Source: Cubamyces lactineus (taxonomy: Eukaryota > Basidiomycota > Agaricomycetes > Polyporales > Polyporaceae). From it: a DNA stretch of 64,000 nt. A model generated the notes under the pieces. It was not told the DNA's origin and made no database searches. It saw only the letters and a program-made list of their open reading frames with translations. Position 1 is the first letter of the stretch; every line of letters begins with the position of its first letter. Shown here in pieces: positions 10,571 to 24,100 of this stretch. The position numbers and the translations under genes were made by a program. The DNA lies in the NCBI GenBank assembly GCA_022376465.1, contig JACDTU010000003.1, positions 2,418,001 to 2,482,000 on the forward strand. Direction: 5' to 3'.

Positions 10571-13500
10571 CTATCGGTAGAACCTGGAGAGGAGTTAGGA
10601 TACTTAGTATTCCCGAGGCAAACGTACATCAGGAGGGTTACATACTTCTTGTTGATCTGCCAAAGGAGTAGGTTGAGGTTGAACTTCGCGAGGCCGTTGA
10701 ATAGCGACAAAGAGGCACGATCTTCGAATTGTGCCTGAAGGAGGTCCTCCATCTTCACGTCCGCAGTGGCCATGCGATTCGTAATGCCGAGAGTGTGGTT
10801 GAAGATTTCGATGGTGAAGACACCGACGGCATTGGAGGAAAGCACAATGTCGAGTTTGTCGAATTGTCGAGGCGAGTAGTTCTCGATGGACAGCAGGATA
10901 CCCTTGTCGTAGAAGCGCTGCGCGCTGTACTTGTACGAGCCAAATTGGGGCATCTTGCCTTGCTTTTGGAGCTCTCGCATATGGAAGTATTGCTGCGTGA
11001 ATGGGAGAAGGCGCCGTTTCCTGAAAGACATATCAGCACGGTCATCACAATGATATACCGAACGAGAGGGTACCGCACCCTTTGCCGCGCTGCATTGTGT
11101 TCATGGCAGTCTCCACATAATCATGATACTGGCGAATCTGTTCCTCGAAATACTTCTTCCTCTCGGCGAGGTGCTTCAGAGATTCTTCCAGGCTCTCCTT
11201 CTCGTGCAGACGTTGTACCCTGCGCCGATTCTTGCTGCGTACATCACCAGCGATAGCATTGAGAATGCCCTGGTATCCATCCATTCGAGTGATCTTGCCC
11301 AACTTCTCCAGCTCGAGGAGGAAGTAGATGGCGTGTGCCTTTACCTCACGGAAAGTCATGCTATATGGGCAAACCTCGTCAATACTGAGAAAAGGCTGTT
11401 GATCCTCGAACACTTACGATCGGATGTCCTCCAAACGGTACGCAGCGTCAGCACCGGTGGTCGACGGCATTCGTCTCTGGTGGCGTAGCTGATCTCTCTC
11501 CATTTCCTCAAGTATACCCTCCCATACGAACTCGTGGTCGTCGGTAACGGGTTGCATGAGCGACTCCACGAGGTCTTTGGCAGGTTGCACTCGGAGGATA
11601 GCGAGTACCGCTCTCTTTGCCTGTACCCACAACGCTTTCTCGTCCGCACCTGGGTCTGATCATATCGTCAGCGATGGTCAGGAACACTTCAAGAATTTGG
11701 TTACCTTTCACACGGGCGAAGCGATTGGAGAGCTGCAGTTCTATTGCAGTATCTCTGGCTTCATTCAACTCGTCGTTTCCAGCAACGTTCGGAACGCCGT
11801 CGAGCTCGGCCAGAATGACGCGGATGGCATCATCACGCCCCGGAGCCTGCGTTCGACGACGTGAGTGAATGCGTCAAAGAGATCGGTTGCGGACGTACAA
11901 TGAAGTCGAGATACTGGGAAAGGAGCGAGTGCATGGAGTACACTTCGTTCGGCGAGATCCAGATGGGTCTCGGTTGAATCGTCGCGTCGAGGAACTCGTG
12001 GGCATGGAACTCGGTTTCCGCGTCAGGAACATTGGCAACTAACATCGTCTTGGTCAGTAGTAGTGGAAGAGCGAGCATGTACCGCGACGTACCTTGCATC
12101 AGCCATGCAGAGAAATGGGCAATGCTCTTCCGGACGTAGTCGTTGACCGGGATGTAAGCGGGGCTATCGTCACCGAACTCGTTTCCACTGGTGATCTGCG
12201 TGAGCATCTTGGAGATCTGAGCCAGGTTCTTGCGCGAGGCGATGTCAACGGTAGTAGACACGATATCAAACGTTTCCGGTGTGCTGCCATGAAAGTCAGC
12301 TACGCCACAGCTAAATTAGCAGAGAACGCACATGATCGCAGGGTTGATGTAGCGGTAGTATACAAGTCTCGCCACGCAGGCCGCGCATGCCTCGACTGAA
12401 GCATCAGGGAACTTACTCTGTTAGAATACGCATATTGAGTGATCAATTGTAACCATTATGCAGGGACGCATACCTTGATAGCAGCTAGCGTCTCCCGAGC
12501 CATGTATCGCATGCCATATGGCATCTTGGGCAGCGAGGTTGTGATTGCGCGGACAAACTCCTCTGTCCACCACTGCAGAACCTGCAGGTCTATTGCCAGA
12601 CTCGATCAACAGAAAGTTAGAGTGGCTGCGCGGCCGGCACTCACGTCGGATGTACTCTGCCCGAGTGTCTGGATCATGGAGAGCTTGGTGGAAGGCAATA
12701 TCCTTCGGCCTGTTGCTTGTTGCGCCTGACCTCATTTCTTCGAGATCCGTCCTAACTCGGTAGATCTGGCCAACAACGTTAAAGGACTGATCCTAAAATA
12801 GTTCTCATAGTAGTGATAGACACTTACGATGCAAGGGTCGGTCTCCAAGTCAAGGTCGTCAGCGTCAATAACCTCGCAGATGACGCCCTTCAATGTGTCT
12901 CGGATGTAGGGTGTCTGCTTCGGTCTCAAGTAATGCACGGCGACGTTAATGAAAGAAGGATGCGATCGGATGATATCTTCCACCGTGTTAGCGGCAGCTA
13001 CCTCGTCGTGGACGGCTTTCTGTAGCCTATAGTCAGAAACAGCTGTGGCACGACTTCACACGCGAAACAAACCTGGAAGAATTTGAGAAGAAGATATTCT
13101 TCCCGAGGAGCCTGACCGTAGCCGAAGAGCGTCAGGACGACGCGTTCGAGCAGCTTGCGGTTCTTCTCCCAGTTGCCGTCCGCAGAGACCTTGGCGAACA
13201 GACGCGTCAGGTACGTGCCGTCGGTTTGGAGGACGTAGAAGAGCTGCTGGTACAGCTCGAGCTTGCGTTTCGCCGTGCGGTCCAGCGTGCTAGGACTAGC
13301 GAAGGGGTCACCATGTGCAGCAAGAACGGACGCCCTAGCGGCATGTATAGCTGCACTATCAGTACCCAGCCTACGGCGAGCCTTCACGAGCTCCTCGAAG
13401 TTCTTCACGTTCTGCACGACAAGCGCGATTCTGACATCGAGCTCGCTCACGTCGTGTTCGAGCGCCTGGTTCTCCCGGATGCGCTTGACGACCTCCCCAC

Positions 13501-16500
13501 GCAGACGTTCCACCTTGATCTCCTCCTGGAAGTCCGCCTCCGAGTCGTCCAGCAGATGCACGAAGTTCTTGATGGTGCCGACAGTGACGTTCGTGCCCAG
13601 CGTCAGCTGGCGATACTGCTCGCGCGTCTCCTTCGCACGGAACAACGATTGAATCTGCACGATCTTGTCGAGGTTGGAGCGGTAGTACGCCATCTTCTCG
13701 CGGAACTTCTTGCGCTGGAGCACTCCGCGGAGCAGTGCCTGGAGGTACGTGGCCTGGGGATGGCTGCTCCGGATGTAGTCGCGCCAAGCGTGCCATTCGA
13801 GGCGGACGAGGTACCCACGCGCGGTCGCCTGGAAGCCGACAACATCGGGTTCAACGAATTCGAGCTTCTTCACCTGCTCTTGGTGGCGGGCGCGAGCTAG
13901 TGCGGCGCGAGCGCGCGCCTGGAAGCCTCCGACCGCTTTCACGACCTTCACCTCCGACAGCGCACGTTGCATCTCTTCGTGCTGTTGACGGGCTAGTTTC
14001 GCACGAGCGATCGCCTGAAGCTTGATCAAAGCCGGAGTAGCGGTACGCAAGCCACGAATGAGGCCAAGAAGACGTTTCCTCGCGAGGTACGTTCTGACTG
14101 CGGCCTGAATGCGCACCACGATGTCTTCGAGGTCCTCCAGCTTCGCCAGCTGGGTGCGAATGCGCCTGCGCATCAAAACACCTCTGACCTGTGCTTGTAG
14201 GCGAACCACGCCTGACTCTGCGCGCGCGAGCTGGGAACGCTGACGGGCAATCCGGATCCGCTCGAGCATACCCCGCGCATGGGCTTGGAGCGCGACAATG
14301 TTCTCCATGACCACTGGCCGTGCAAAAGCCTTGGCGATCTCTTTGTGACTGCGCTGTGCGATGCGGGCACGCGCCATTGACTGAAGTTTCACGACGGACA
14401 TCTTGCAACTCCGGATGGCCGCCTTCAGCTTCTGGAACTTGCGCCTCTGCAGCACACCGCGCGACTGGGCCTGTACCTTGACGATGTACGGCACGGAGAC
14501 TTTGATCAGACGGAGCTGCTGCTTCCATCTTCTCCGAACAAGCAAACCACGAGCATGTGCCTGTAAGGCAAGAACCCAAGGTCGAAGGTCCGCGACCTGC
14601 TTCCTGTCATGCTTGACGTGTTTGCGGACGAGTGCCGCACGACAGACGGCTTGAAGCTTGGGGATATACCGTTCCGCGAGACGAATACGTGCTCGCTGGG
14701 TGACTTGCGCCTTCCGCACAAGGAATGCGCGTGCAGCTGCTTGCAGCTCAATGATCGAGTCCTCGCACTCCAGCAGCAATCGGTCGCGACCTAATCAATA
14801 GGTCAGTATGCAATGCCGTTGGAACGTCATATAAAGGAGACCTACGTTCATCCTCGGTCTCAGGCTCTTCCTCGGGCTCTTCGTTGATCTCCTTGGCCAG
14901 TTCCTTGCCAACATTCCCGAAGTTGGGCATAGGTACTCCAGCCTCTTTCAGCCCCCGCTGTGTCTTCTGTAGCTGGTCGTCCGAGAACTGCAACTGGCCG
15001 ACAAGATTGCCAATACGACGAGCAAGACCACGGCGAGCAAGCAAGTGACTATGTAGATCTGTCAGTCCGTGCTATATGTCTCAAGGCGATCAAGCCAACC
15101 TCAGCGCATGAATGCAGTAGATAACCTTTGGCAGATTCTTCTTCTCATACAAGTCGGTTAACTCGAAGATGAAACCCTGGGTAATACATGTTAGTCTTCT
15201 CAGATTATCGGTTCACCGCCCGCGGCTTATAACGAACCTCAGGAAGTCCAACATAGCGAACGAAGGCAAAGAAGTGGTTAATATTGTCGGAGTGTCGGAA
15301 GTCGAGCTTGGGCGCCTACGAACCAACGTCAATGTCCAGCTTGGAACAGCTCGCCTCATGGAAGCGTACCTCGTAGATCCTGCGCACGGCCGCTTCTCCT
15401 TGGAACACTCTGACAAGCTTCGCAAGGATCACGCCGTTCCGGAGCTGCTCCTCCATCTCGACAACGCCAAAGGGCAGCTCTTCTCCCAAACACCCCTCGA
15501 TCCACTCCTTCGCCTCGCCCACGTGACAAAGGTATTCGTAGGCCTGGATAAGGTGGCGCTGGACGTCCGCCCAGAGACCTCGAGTGAGTCGAGAGGAGGG
15601 TAACGGGGAATTGCTGGGTATCGTGTCACGCAGCAAACGCTTGCGCCGAGGTATGCCTACCACGTCCTCCGCGTTCATGACACTAGGAATTACCAACTCC
15701 GGCTTGGGTTCAGCTCTGGGTTCTGGAGGAAGCTGGGGTACAGAACGACGCTCTGGAGATGGTTGTCCCCAGTCACGAGCCCTATACGATCTTTCTTCTC
15801 TACGGCTTAGTCGTTCGGGGGAAGGTGGTGGTGACTCGTCCCTCTGGATAGTGGACCCAGGCCAGTCATCTGGGGCATCACCGCTCGCGATGCGTTCCAA
15901 GCGACGCACGGATTGGCCCGTTCCTAGATGGTCGAGGCCCCGTTTCTTGGCCATGAAAGCGCTCCTGTACTGCGTCGGGAACATCGGGTTGGAAGAAGTA
16001 GATGTCGAGGACGGCGAGGGGGGGACGCTCGTCGAGCCTGGCCGTTTGTCAGGCGACCGAGAGGAAGTGCGCGACATCCCCAGGCTTGACACGGGACGTC
16101 TCGAGATTCTCTCCGGGGATGGAATGGGGACGTCTCGGTCGCGTTCGCCTCCATATAAAGAGGTTGGACGTCTTCTAAGAGAGACTGTGGACGCGTCCGG
16201 AGAGGTTGGTACGGACGTCTGCGATGTTGTGATAGAGCGCGCAGAGTTCTCCGAAGAGACCGAGGATCCTGTTGAGCTCGGATTAATGCTCTCCAAAGTG
16301 TTCGACCGTCGTATGCGCGAGGATGGCGAGTAGCTTGGAGAATCAGAAGCTTGAGTATAAGAGCTCAAGTTCCGAACAGCAGCGATTGATGACGATTGTA
16401 GGGGTGTTGATACAGGGAGGTGGATACGCTGAGGAGTCGGCGTAGAGAAAGCATTGGACGTCGGAGAGTCCGGGTTCTCTACAGTCACTCCAGTTGTGTT

Positions 16501-17046
16501 GGGGGAGAGTGGCGACGCGATAATGGGGGCGGGCATTGTATGTCTCTTAGACGGAGGACTTGGCGAGTAATCGTACTGCGGAGCTTCGGACCTCGATGGT
16601 GATGCCTGGGGGAATGCATATCTGTCTATCGACCGGGTCCGGGATGGTGTCTCGAAGGTCGGACGGGTCGGGGACGACGTCGGACCATCCGATCGCGTCC
16701 TATCCACAAGCGGACGACTTTCTGCTGAGGCACCTTCCGCTGTCCTAGCTCGTTCTTCCCACTTTCCTCGGACAGCGTTGATGTCCAAGCTCCCTCCGAC
16801 ACGGTGTGTAGGAGTCCACCTCCTGGTCGCGTTCGGAGTAGGAGAAGGAGTGGCTTGCCCGGCGTTCCCAGTAGGTGTGGTCAGGATGCTGTTGCGCGAT
16901 TGGGAGCCTGTCCGGGACAAGGTGCCGGTGCGAGAAGAGGTTCGCTCAAGCAGCGCTCTCTGGTAGGCGAATTGACCAGACTCTAGAGCTGAGTTGTGCC
17001 GCACCCTGCTCGAGCCGGCAGAGGAGGTGGAATCTGATCTCTCCAT
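10571..17046 (-). CDS. IQG1: IQGAP-family scaffold (Iqg1/Rng2-like), with 13 IQ repeats
   Basis: Cytokinesis and polarity scaffold that binds actin, calmodulin/myosin light chain and Rho/Ras-type GTPases. About 1,900 residues. From the N-terminus (17046) comes a Ser/Thr/Pro/Arg-rich, presumably disordered stretch of about 500 residues. A calponin-homology domain follows (WADVQRHLIQAYEYLCHVG, GVVEMEEQLRNGVILAKLVR, then short exons to about 15103). One large exon (about 13074-14793) holds 13 IQ-like repeats of the type VxLQAxARGxLxRR spaced about 30 residues apart. The RasGAP-related GRD follows (FYVLQTDGTYLTRLFAKV, then VYYRYINPAIM) and the C-terminal RGCT domain. Splicing the last intron gives NKKFYR, the usual IQGAP ending. 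It diverges from the GCP3 gene across about 700 bases. Confidence 0.92.
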
Positions 17047-17742
17047 GTCGCGAAGATGAAGCCTGGGGATAGCCCCAGGGCGATCGAGAGGTCAGGCAGC
17101 CGGAAAACAGCACGCAGCACGAGACGAATGAGACGCAGGGGCCCAGCGGGCGAGCCACAAACGAATAAAGCGACGGATTCAGGAGGAAGAGAGCGAGTTG
17201 ATCAGCGGGGAGAGAGCGAGAGACGCGACTCGCACGATGACGACCGCTTCAGGAACCCTGCACCCTTCTGCCTCCATCAGCCACTCAGCCACAATTCCCT
17301 CCCTTACTCCATCTCTCACACACGATACGCTGCATAACGTTCGTGTTCATTTTCGCTCAATGCATTCTTTGCATAGTGGTTGACTTGTTGCATAGTACTT
17401 GAGTATGTAAACGCAGTCGGTACGATAGTCGCGGTAAGGAACAGAGACTCGGAGAAGTTACCCATCAGTATAGTGCTTGGGCGCTTCTGCGATTGTCTGT
17501 TCCAAGGACTTATTATGAAAATACTACGGTATCAGACGTCTCGATTATAGAGCAATATATAACAGCATCGCGCTCTTGATTGAAAAATCTAGGAGAGTGT
17601 CCATTAGTATGTCGAGTCGGCCACAGTGGCCCAGAGGAAGTCATACATGTACAGGACCCGAGGTGAGACGCGCGGGTGGCTGGAATCAAGGAGTCGCGCG
17701 TCGCGTCGACGCGACTGCAGCCACACTTGACCATGATCAGCC
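17047..17742. promoter_or_regulatory. Divergent promoter region between IQGAP and GCP3 genes
   Basis: About 700 bases between two start codons facing away from each other. Short open frames are present but none resembles a protein. Both genes act in cytoskeleton organisation, so shared control is possible but not shown. Confidence 0.4.
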
Positions 17743-20700
17743 ATGTCTGACGCTCTCGAATCGCTCGTTTACTCCCTCGTACCCCAAGCGCGACAAGATG
17801 AACGCCTCAAACGACAACTCATAGCTCATTGCGAGGAAATCTTGAGCAGGTAATGCTGCAACCCATTGCGCGGCGGGTGCGAGCAGTGGTGCATCCTGGA
17901 TGGCTCAATCTCAGGGCGTGTCAAGTCTCATACCTCGCACAGTCATATAGGCCAGACAGCGGAGAAAGATATCGGGCATCTTGCAGACCTCATTAAGCGG
18001 CATTGTGAGTGAACATACAACGCCTGAGATGGAGAGCAATCCTTGAGCTTGGCGCAGTGCTGCAGACAACTCCTAGCGGATCAAGCACCCTCCGCTTCAC
18101 CAATTTGCTTTCAAGGCTATTGGATCAGGTAAGCTAGGCGTGACTATACATATCCCGAGATCTGAGCACATGTCCCAAGCCCGTACTGTCCAGAAAGCAT
18201 GCTTCCCTTCAGTTCCTATATACCCTCGCTTCCACACCTGCAACAACACCTGTATCCTCCTTCCTCCCTGCCCTCGCACCTCCACCACCTACCCGGCCAT
18301 CCTCAAAGGCAACAACCCCGATTGAGTCCCAACCACCACATCGCACTCAGAGGGGAAAGTCCAAAGCCGACCTCTTGCGGGAGTACCGCCTGCGATTAGG
18401 TTTGTTCCCCTCAGAACTATGATGATTTATTGGATTCACACTGCATAGGTCAACCACATATACCCGAGCATCTCATCCTACGAGATACCCTGTACCTCCT
18501 GCAAGGAATATCTGGGAAATATGTGCAATTCTCTGTGACCAAGGATGCCGAGCAGAACAAGGAGCTTATATTCACGGAAGACCCTGTGAGTAGTCACCGT
18601 GCGACTCATCGAGTCAATATTGACATCCAAGTAGAGATACTATGTACCACCACCCACACGAGCCCTTATCCACCGCCTCGCGGAGGTTGGCCACCTCTAC
18701 CAGCGTGTAGACGCGTTCGTGCGCGAGCGCGAAGGGAAAGTGGGGGTGGGCATGATCGAGCAGAGCCTGTGTCACCACCTCCAAACCCAACTAACGGAGT
18801 ACTACAGACTGATAGCGGTCCTAGAATCTCAAATGTCATCCGCGTCACATGTGGGTGATGTTGGGCGAGAGAACGGTGCCGCTGAGGACCGCACACGAGA
18901 AGAGGAGACCGGCTTGACGCTCAAACGCCTTGATGTATGGATCGAGGACTGGAGGCTACGGATGCGCATGATGAGCGTATGCGTGGAGGGCGCTAGAGGT
19001 AGTTATGCTTTCGTGGTCTATCAACCGCTTTGGGTCTCACTTTTAAGTAGATGCGCACGGGGGTGCGCTGGTGAACCTCATCCACGGATATGCCGAGAAC
19101 GGTGATCCTTTCATTCGGAAATTTACTAACCAGCTGCTAGAGGAGGTACATCTTGTGCCGTCGGTAACACATTGTCTACGCTGAACTAATAATACGATTT
19201 AGGTTTCCAAACCTTTCTTCGCTACTCTGCACAAATGGCTCTTCTCTGGAGAGCTTTACGACCCCTTCTCAGAGTTCTTCGTCGCCGTAGACCCTGAACT
19301 CGCACATCTGCAGTACATGCAACCATCGCTACAGGGTGTTGGGCAGCTCGCCAGCGACGGGGGATTCGGCGGTGGAGAAGTCGATGATTCCTCCGAGGAG
19401 CACGCAGGTGGGCTTCAGCTCTGGGAACAGAAGTACCGGTTCCAGAAGGACATGTTGCCTGCTTTCGTCGGTGAGACGTTCGGTCGCAAGGTCAGTACAT
19501 AGCCGTTCCGAAGGAAGAAGGCCTCACGGACGGATGCCTGTGTAGATCTTCTCCACGGGGAAGAGTTTGAACTTCATCCGGTACAGCTGCCATGATAGCG
19601 ACTGGGTCGCAACACGAGAGAGGCTGAGCAATACTGGAGGCAGTGAGTTCACATCGCATGCCGTCTGGTTCGCTGACGACTGAATACAGGCCGCAGCTCT
19701 GAAGTACAGCGATATCGTCGGTCTGGAGCGGAGTATAGACACTGCGTACCAGATCGCCAGTCAGAGGCTGTTCGACGTCTTCTTTGACAAGTACAAGCTG
19801 CTCGACCATCTCCTAGCGCTCAAGCACTATCTATTGCTCGGGTATGGGGACTTTGCTGACCAACTCATGGAAACACTGGGGTAAGTGTGATGCTTATTAC
19901 GTGCCGGTCGACCTTCTGAGCCACTACACCGTTCAGTCCGAGTCTTTCAAAACCCGCGAACGCTCTGTACCGACACAACCTCACGGCGACGCTCGAGTCC
20001 GCCTTGCGTTCTTCGAATGCGCAAAATGACCCGCCAGACGTGCTGCGTCGCCTCGACGCCCGTATGCTGGAGTACTCGCACGGTGAGATCGGCTGGGACG
20101 TCTTCACGCTCGAGTACAAGGTCGACGCGCCCATCGACACCGTGCTCGACCCCACCGCGATGATGAAGTACCTCAAGCTCTTCAACCACCTGTGGAAGGT
20201 CAAGCGCGTCGCGAGCACGCTCAATGCCGGGTGGATGCGTATTGCAGGCGGCGCAAAGACGTTCTTGCGCGTTCCAGGTGCGTCATCACTCCTTCCCCGC
20301 CACCAAGCTTTCGTGCTAACATAATGGTGTAGAGCTTGAATACGACTGGCACCAGATCCGCCTCGTCATGGCGGAGATGATCCACTTCATACGCCAGATG
20401 GAGGCATACTGCCACCTCGAGGTGATGGAGTGCTCCTGGCAGGACCTGCACCACTTCATCCAGAAGAAAGAGGGCGACCTCGACGCGCTCATTGAAAATC
20501 ACAGGGCGTACCTCGACCGGATGGTCAAGAAAGTGCTCCTCCTAAGCCCGAAAGCGGGCCGCGAGGAGAACCTGCTCAACCAAGTAAGGGACGTGTTCAC
20601 GATGATCTTGAACTTCCGCGAGGCAACGGTGAGTGGCGGCTGATTTCTTGTCGGTTGATATATTTTCAGTGGACTGACTGTGGTATAGGATGACTTGTAC

Positions 20701-21034
20701 AACTACTGCTTGACAGAGTCAGCGCGTCGAGACGCAGAGAAGGATGCTGCTAGGGTATATCGACTCGCTTTCCTCATAGCACCTGACTAACCCAACTTCA
20801 TTCTAGGGAGTCTACACTCGCGTCGAGACGGCCGAGGACAGGCGATACACCACCGAGTCCTTGCCGGGCATCCTCTCCCGCGTCCGAGAGTACGGGGCAG
20901 CATTCTCTGAGCGCGTCCAAACTATCGTACAGGCGCTCGCCTCACACCCCGATCTCGACTGCCGGTTCCTGGGGATTCGCCTATCCTTCAGTGACTTTTA
21001 CAAGACCAGGAAGGAGCAGCAGCTACGTGTTTGA
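17743..21034 (+). CDS. SPC98: Gamma-tubulin complex component 3 (Spc98/Alp6-like)
   Basis: Subunit of the gamma-tubulin small complex that nucleates microtubules at the spindle pole body. About 870 residues in a dozen exons. It starts at MSDALESLVYSLVPQARQDE. The GRIP1 region has the family signature of a resolved LLQG-type strand (LRDTLYLLQGISGKYVQFSV) and DPFSEFFV. GRIP2 includes IVGLERSIDTAYQIASQRL, LKHYLLLGYGDFADQLMETL, YKVDAPIDTVLDP and KYLKLFNHLWKVKR, and ends RLSFSDFYKTRKEQQLRV. The LLQG...GKY form fits GCP3 better than GCP2, but that is a judgement by eye. Its 3' end faces the left copper ATPase at a distance of about 96 bases. Confidence 0.85.
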
Positions 21035-21130
21035 ATACTACGATGTTGTACAATACGACAATGCTTTGATTCGGCACTGTAGCATGTGTAGGTACACTGA
21101 CGGTATGGCTACAGGGGACGCTAGTGTCTT

Positions 21131-24100
21131 TCACGCCGATGTGATCTTGGGCTCTCGATATAACCTCAGCAAGAGAGAGCTGCAGACTACGGATACAGAC
21201 CTGTGTGATAGTGTTAACACAAGGTATGAGGGGTGTATGATTTTGGACTCACGAGAGGGCCATAGCCAAGGAAGCCCACACGGGCGCAAGTCTCGCGTGC
21301 CCTGCTGGATATATGACACCAGCTGCGACGGGCAGGGCGATGAGGTTATATACCGACGCCCAGAACTGAAATATAGGTCAGGCTGTTTCCGTGCGGTTCA
21401 TTATATTATTGGTCGCACTCACGAAGTTAAACTTGACGCGGTCGAAGACGGTCCGCGACAGGTCCGCGAGCGTCAGCAGCGCACGCAGGTTCGATGAGAT
21501 TAGGATGAAAGCCGCGCTGGATATCGCCACATCGCTCCCAGAGCCTATGGCAATCCCGACGTCCGCCGCGGTCAGTGCCTAGCGGGTCAGGGTAAGCCAG
21601 TGTATATGGCTTGATCCCGTGGGTGTAAGGCTTACTGGGGCGTCGTTTATGCCATCGCCAACCATGGCGACGATGCATCGTTCGTTGAGTCTACGTCTGC
21701 CAAACAGGCGTGCTAGGCCGCGCTGGGGTCGTTTCACGCCCACTTGCTGGAGCCACTGCACCTTCTCAGCCTGCCAACCATTGATCAGATCGAGGGGTCA
21801 CGCAACCCCGATACCGGCGGAAGGCACTCACCTTCTGGTGAGGTAGAACCTCCGCGATGACGTTCGTCTCCGGGATGCCCACAGACCGAGCGACTGCCCG
21901 CGCTGTCAACGCATTGTCTCCCGAGATCATCCACGTCCCGAGCCCTTGATCTTGCAGGCGCGTGATGACCTCCTTCGCCTCGCGACGTATGGGATCGGCG
22001 ACGGCGAATGCAGCGGCAAGGACGAATGCTTCGCTGTCAAGTGGGCAGAAGGCGAGCAGTACGACGCTCTTTCCTTGCGACTTCCACGAGTACAGGAGCT
22101 CGGACAGCCGGCCATCGACTACGCAACGATGCTCCTCCATCCATGCCTCGTTTCCGATGATGGCGCTGCAGCCAAGCGCCGCGAAGGATCCCTTCGGCCC
22201 TCGTCCAGGAGTCTCCGCGATCTCGGATGCTGCTAGGGATGCTGCGTGATTGTCCTTGCAATACCCTCGAATAGCACAAGCCAGAGGATGAGAACTCGCC
22301 GCCTCCAACTCCATCGCCATCCCCAGGATCGTCTCCCGTGACAGCTGCGAACCATCCACCACTTGATCGTCCTGCCCGACCTCGAAAATCTCGGTATCCG
22401 TCACCTTGGGTTCGCCGCCCTCAGTAAGCGTCCCCGTCTTGTCAAACACGATCGCATCGAGCTGCGCGGCCTCTTGGAACGCCTCGCCCCCGCCACGTGC
22501 GAGTATGCCGTACTGCGCGGCGAGCCCAGAACCTACGAGCAGCGCGGTGGGTGCAGCAAGCGCGATCCCACAAGGGCAAGCAACCACAAACACCGCGATA
22601 GCGAACTCAAGCGACCACACCGCTGCTCTCCGTCAATTTCGACGTCATTGTAAGTATGAGAGACGAGGTACGCACCCCATCCGCCAACGGCAATGTCGAG
22701 GTAATCGGGAGGTAGCGCACCGCCAAAACCGAGGCCAAGCCAGATGAACCAGGTGATGCACGCGAGAAGCGTCACTACTGGGACGAAGAGCCCGATGATG
22801 ACGTCCGAGATACGCTCGATAGGTGCGCGGCGGGTTTATCCCTCCCGAACGACCCTCACGATGTGGTCCAACCTATATGCCACGGCCATGAGTAAGCCAA
22901 CCACACTGTTACCGGACTCGCATACATGGTTTGTCCTCCAATCTCGTCCACGCGGACGTCGACGACGCCTGCCTTGTTGATCGTGCCTACGAACACCTTG
23001 TCGCCGGCCTGCTTTTTGACGAGTCTCGACTCGCCCGTCAGAGAGCTCTCGTCGAATGCACCGCCGTCGCCCGCGACGACCGTGCCATCGGCAGGCGGAC
23101 TCGCGCCGTTCAGCACGCGGACGACGTCACCGACCTCGAGCAACTCCGCGTCGATCTTCTCGACCATGGTCCCTTGCATAGGGGAATGGTTCTTGTCTGC
23201 GATATCAACCACACCCTTCTCCACGTCGGTATCGCTCAGTGAGCACAGGGATAGCTGTATTGCCGATAATTCAGCAGAAGTCGCTGGCACGACAAGGAGG
23301 GCCGCGGTGGGACGTAGTTTCCCGAGAGCGGTAATGGCGTCTGCAGCTCGCCCTTTGCTGAACGCTTCTAGAGATCGACCTACACACGATGGTCAAGTAG
23401 ATCGAAGTTGGTCAACATTGCCATTAACTGGGTTATATACGGACCTGCGAGGAGAAATGTGATGAGGAAAACCACAGAATCGAAGTAGGTCGTCGTGTTC
23501 CCGTCTCCCGTGGTAGAACGGGGCTCTGAAGCGGATAACGCAAGCAATGCTACAGACGCGAAATAGGACACCGAAACGCCAGTGGACACCTTCAAACAGC
23601 ATTCAGCCACTGCACACACACACCATCATGGCCTCCTGGTCACACACAGACTTACCAGTAAGTTCATACTCCCAAACTTCACGAACCGCTTCCAGACCGG
23701 TACGCGGCTGCCCTTCTTCCACAGCGCATAGATTTCCTTGAGGCACCGGCGATGAAACATGCCCGCGCTGTAAAACATCACGGGCGTCGCGAGGATGAAC
23801 AACGCCCACACCCCGCGGGCGACGTTCCCGGCCCATATCGGCTCCTCGAGCCACCTGCGGATGTGGTTCTTCGAGGGTACGAGGCTCATGTACACGATGC
23901 TGAGGATGAACGTCGGGATGGCGACGACGACCGCGGACGCGAGACGCAGCAGGAGGTTGTTCTGCTCGCGGCGCTGCATGTTCCGCGCGCGGTCTTCTAG
24001 AGACGGCGGCCGGTGCATTGTGGCCTTGCAGCGTCCCGGCGGGTCGCTGGCATCCTCGATAACTCGGAGTAGCGTGCGGATTGTTAGCTCCGGGGGAGAG

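Noticed and set aside
13226..13900. Plus-strand frame of 224 codons.
   Set aside because: Antisense shadow of the IQ-repeat exon, which has strong protein-level periodicity on the other strand.
22770..22860. An extra intron that could remove the TAA in the left copper ATPase (GTGAGGGT donor to TCCCAG or CAGTAG acceptors).
   Set aside because: Both acceptors continue straight into TAG or TGA, so the stop cannot be avoided this way.
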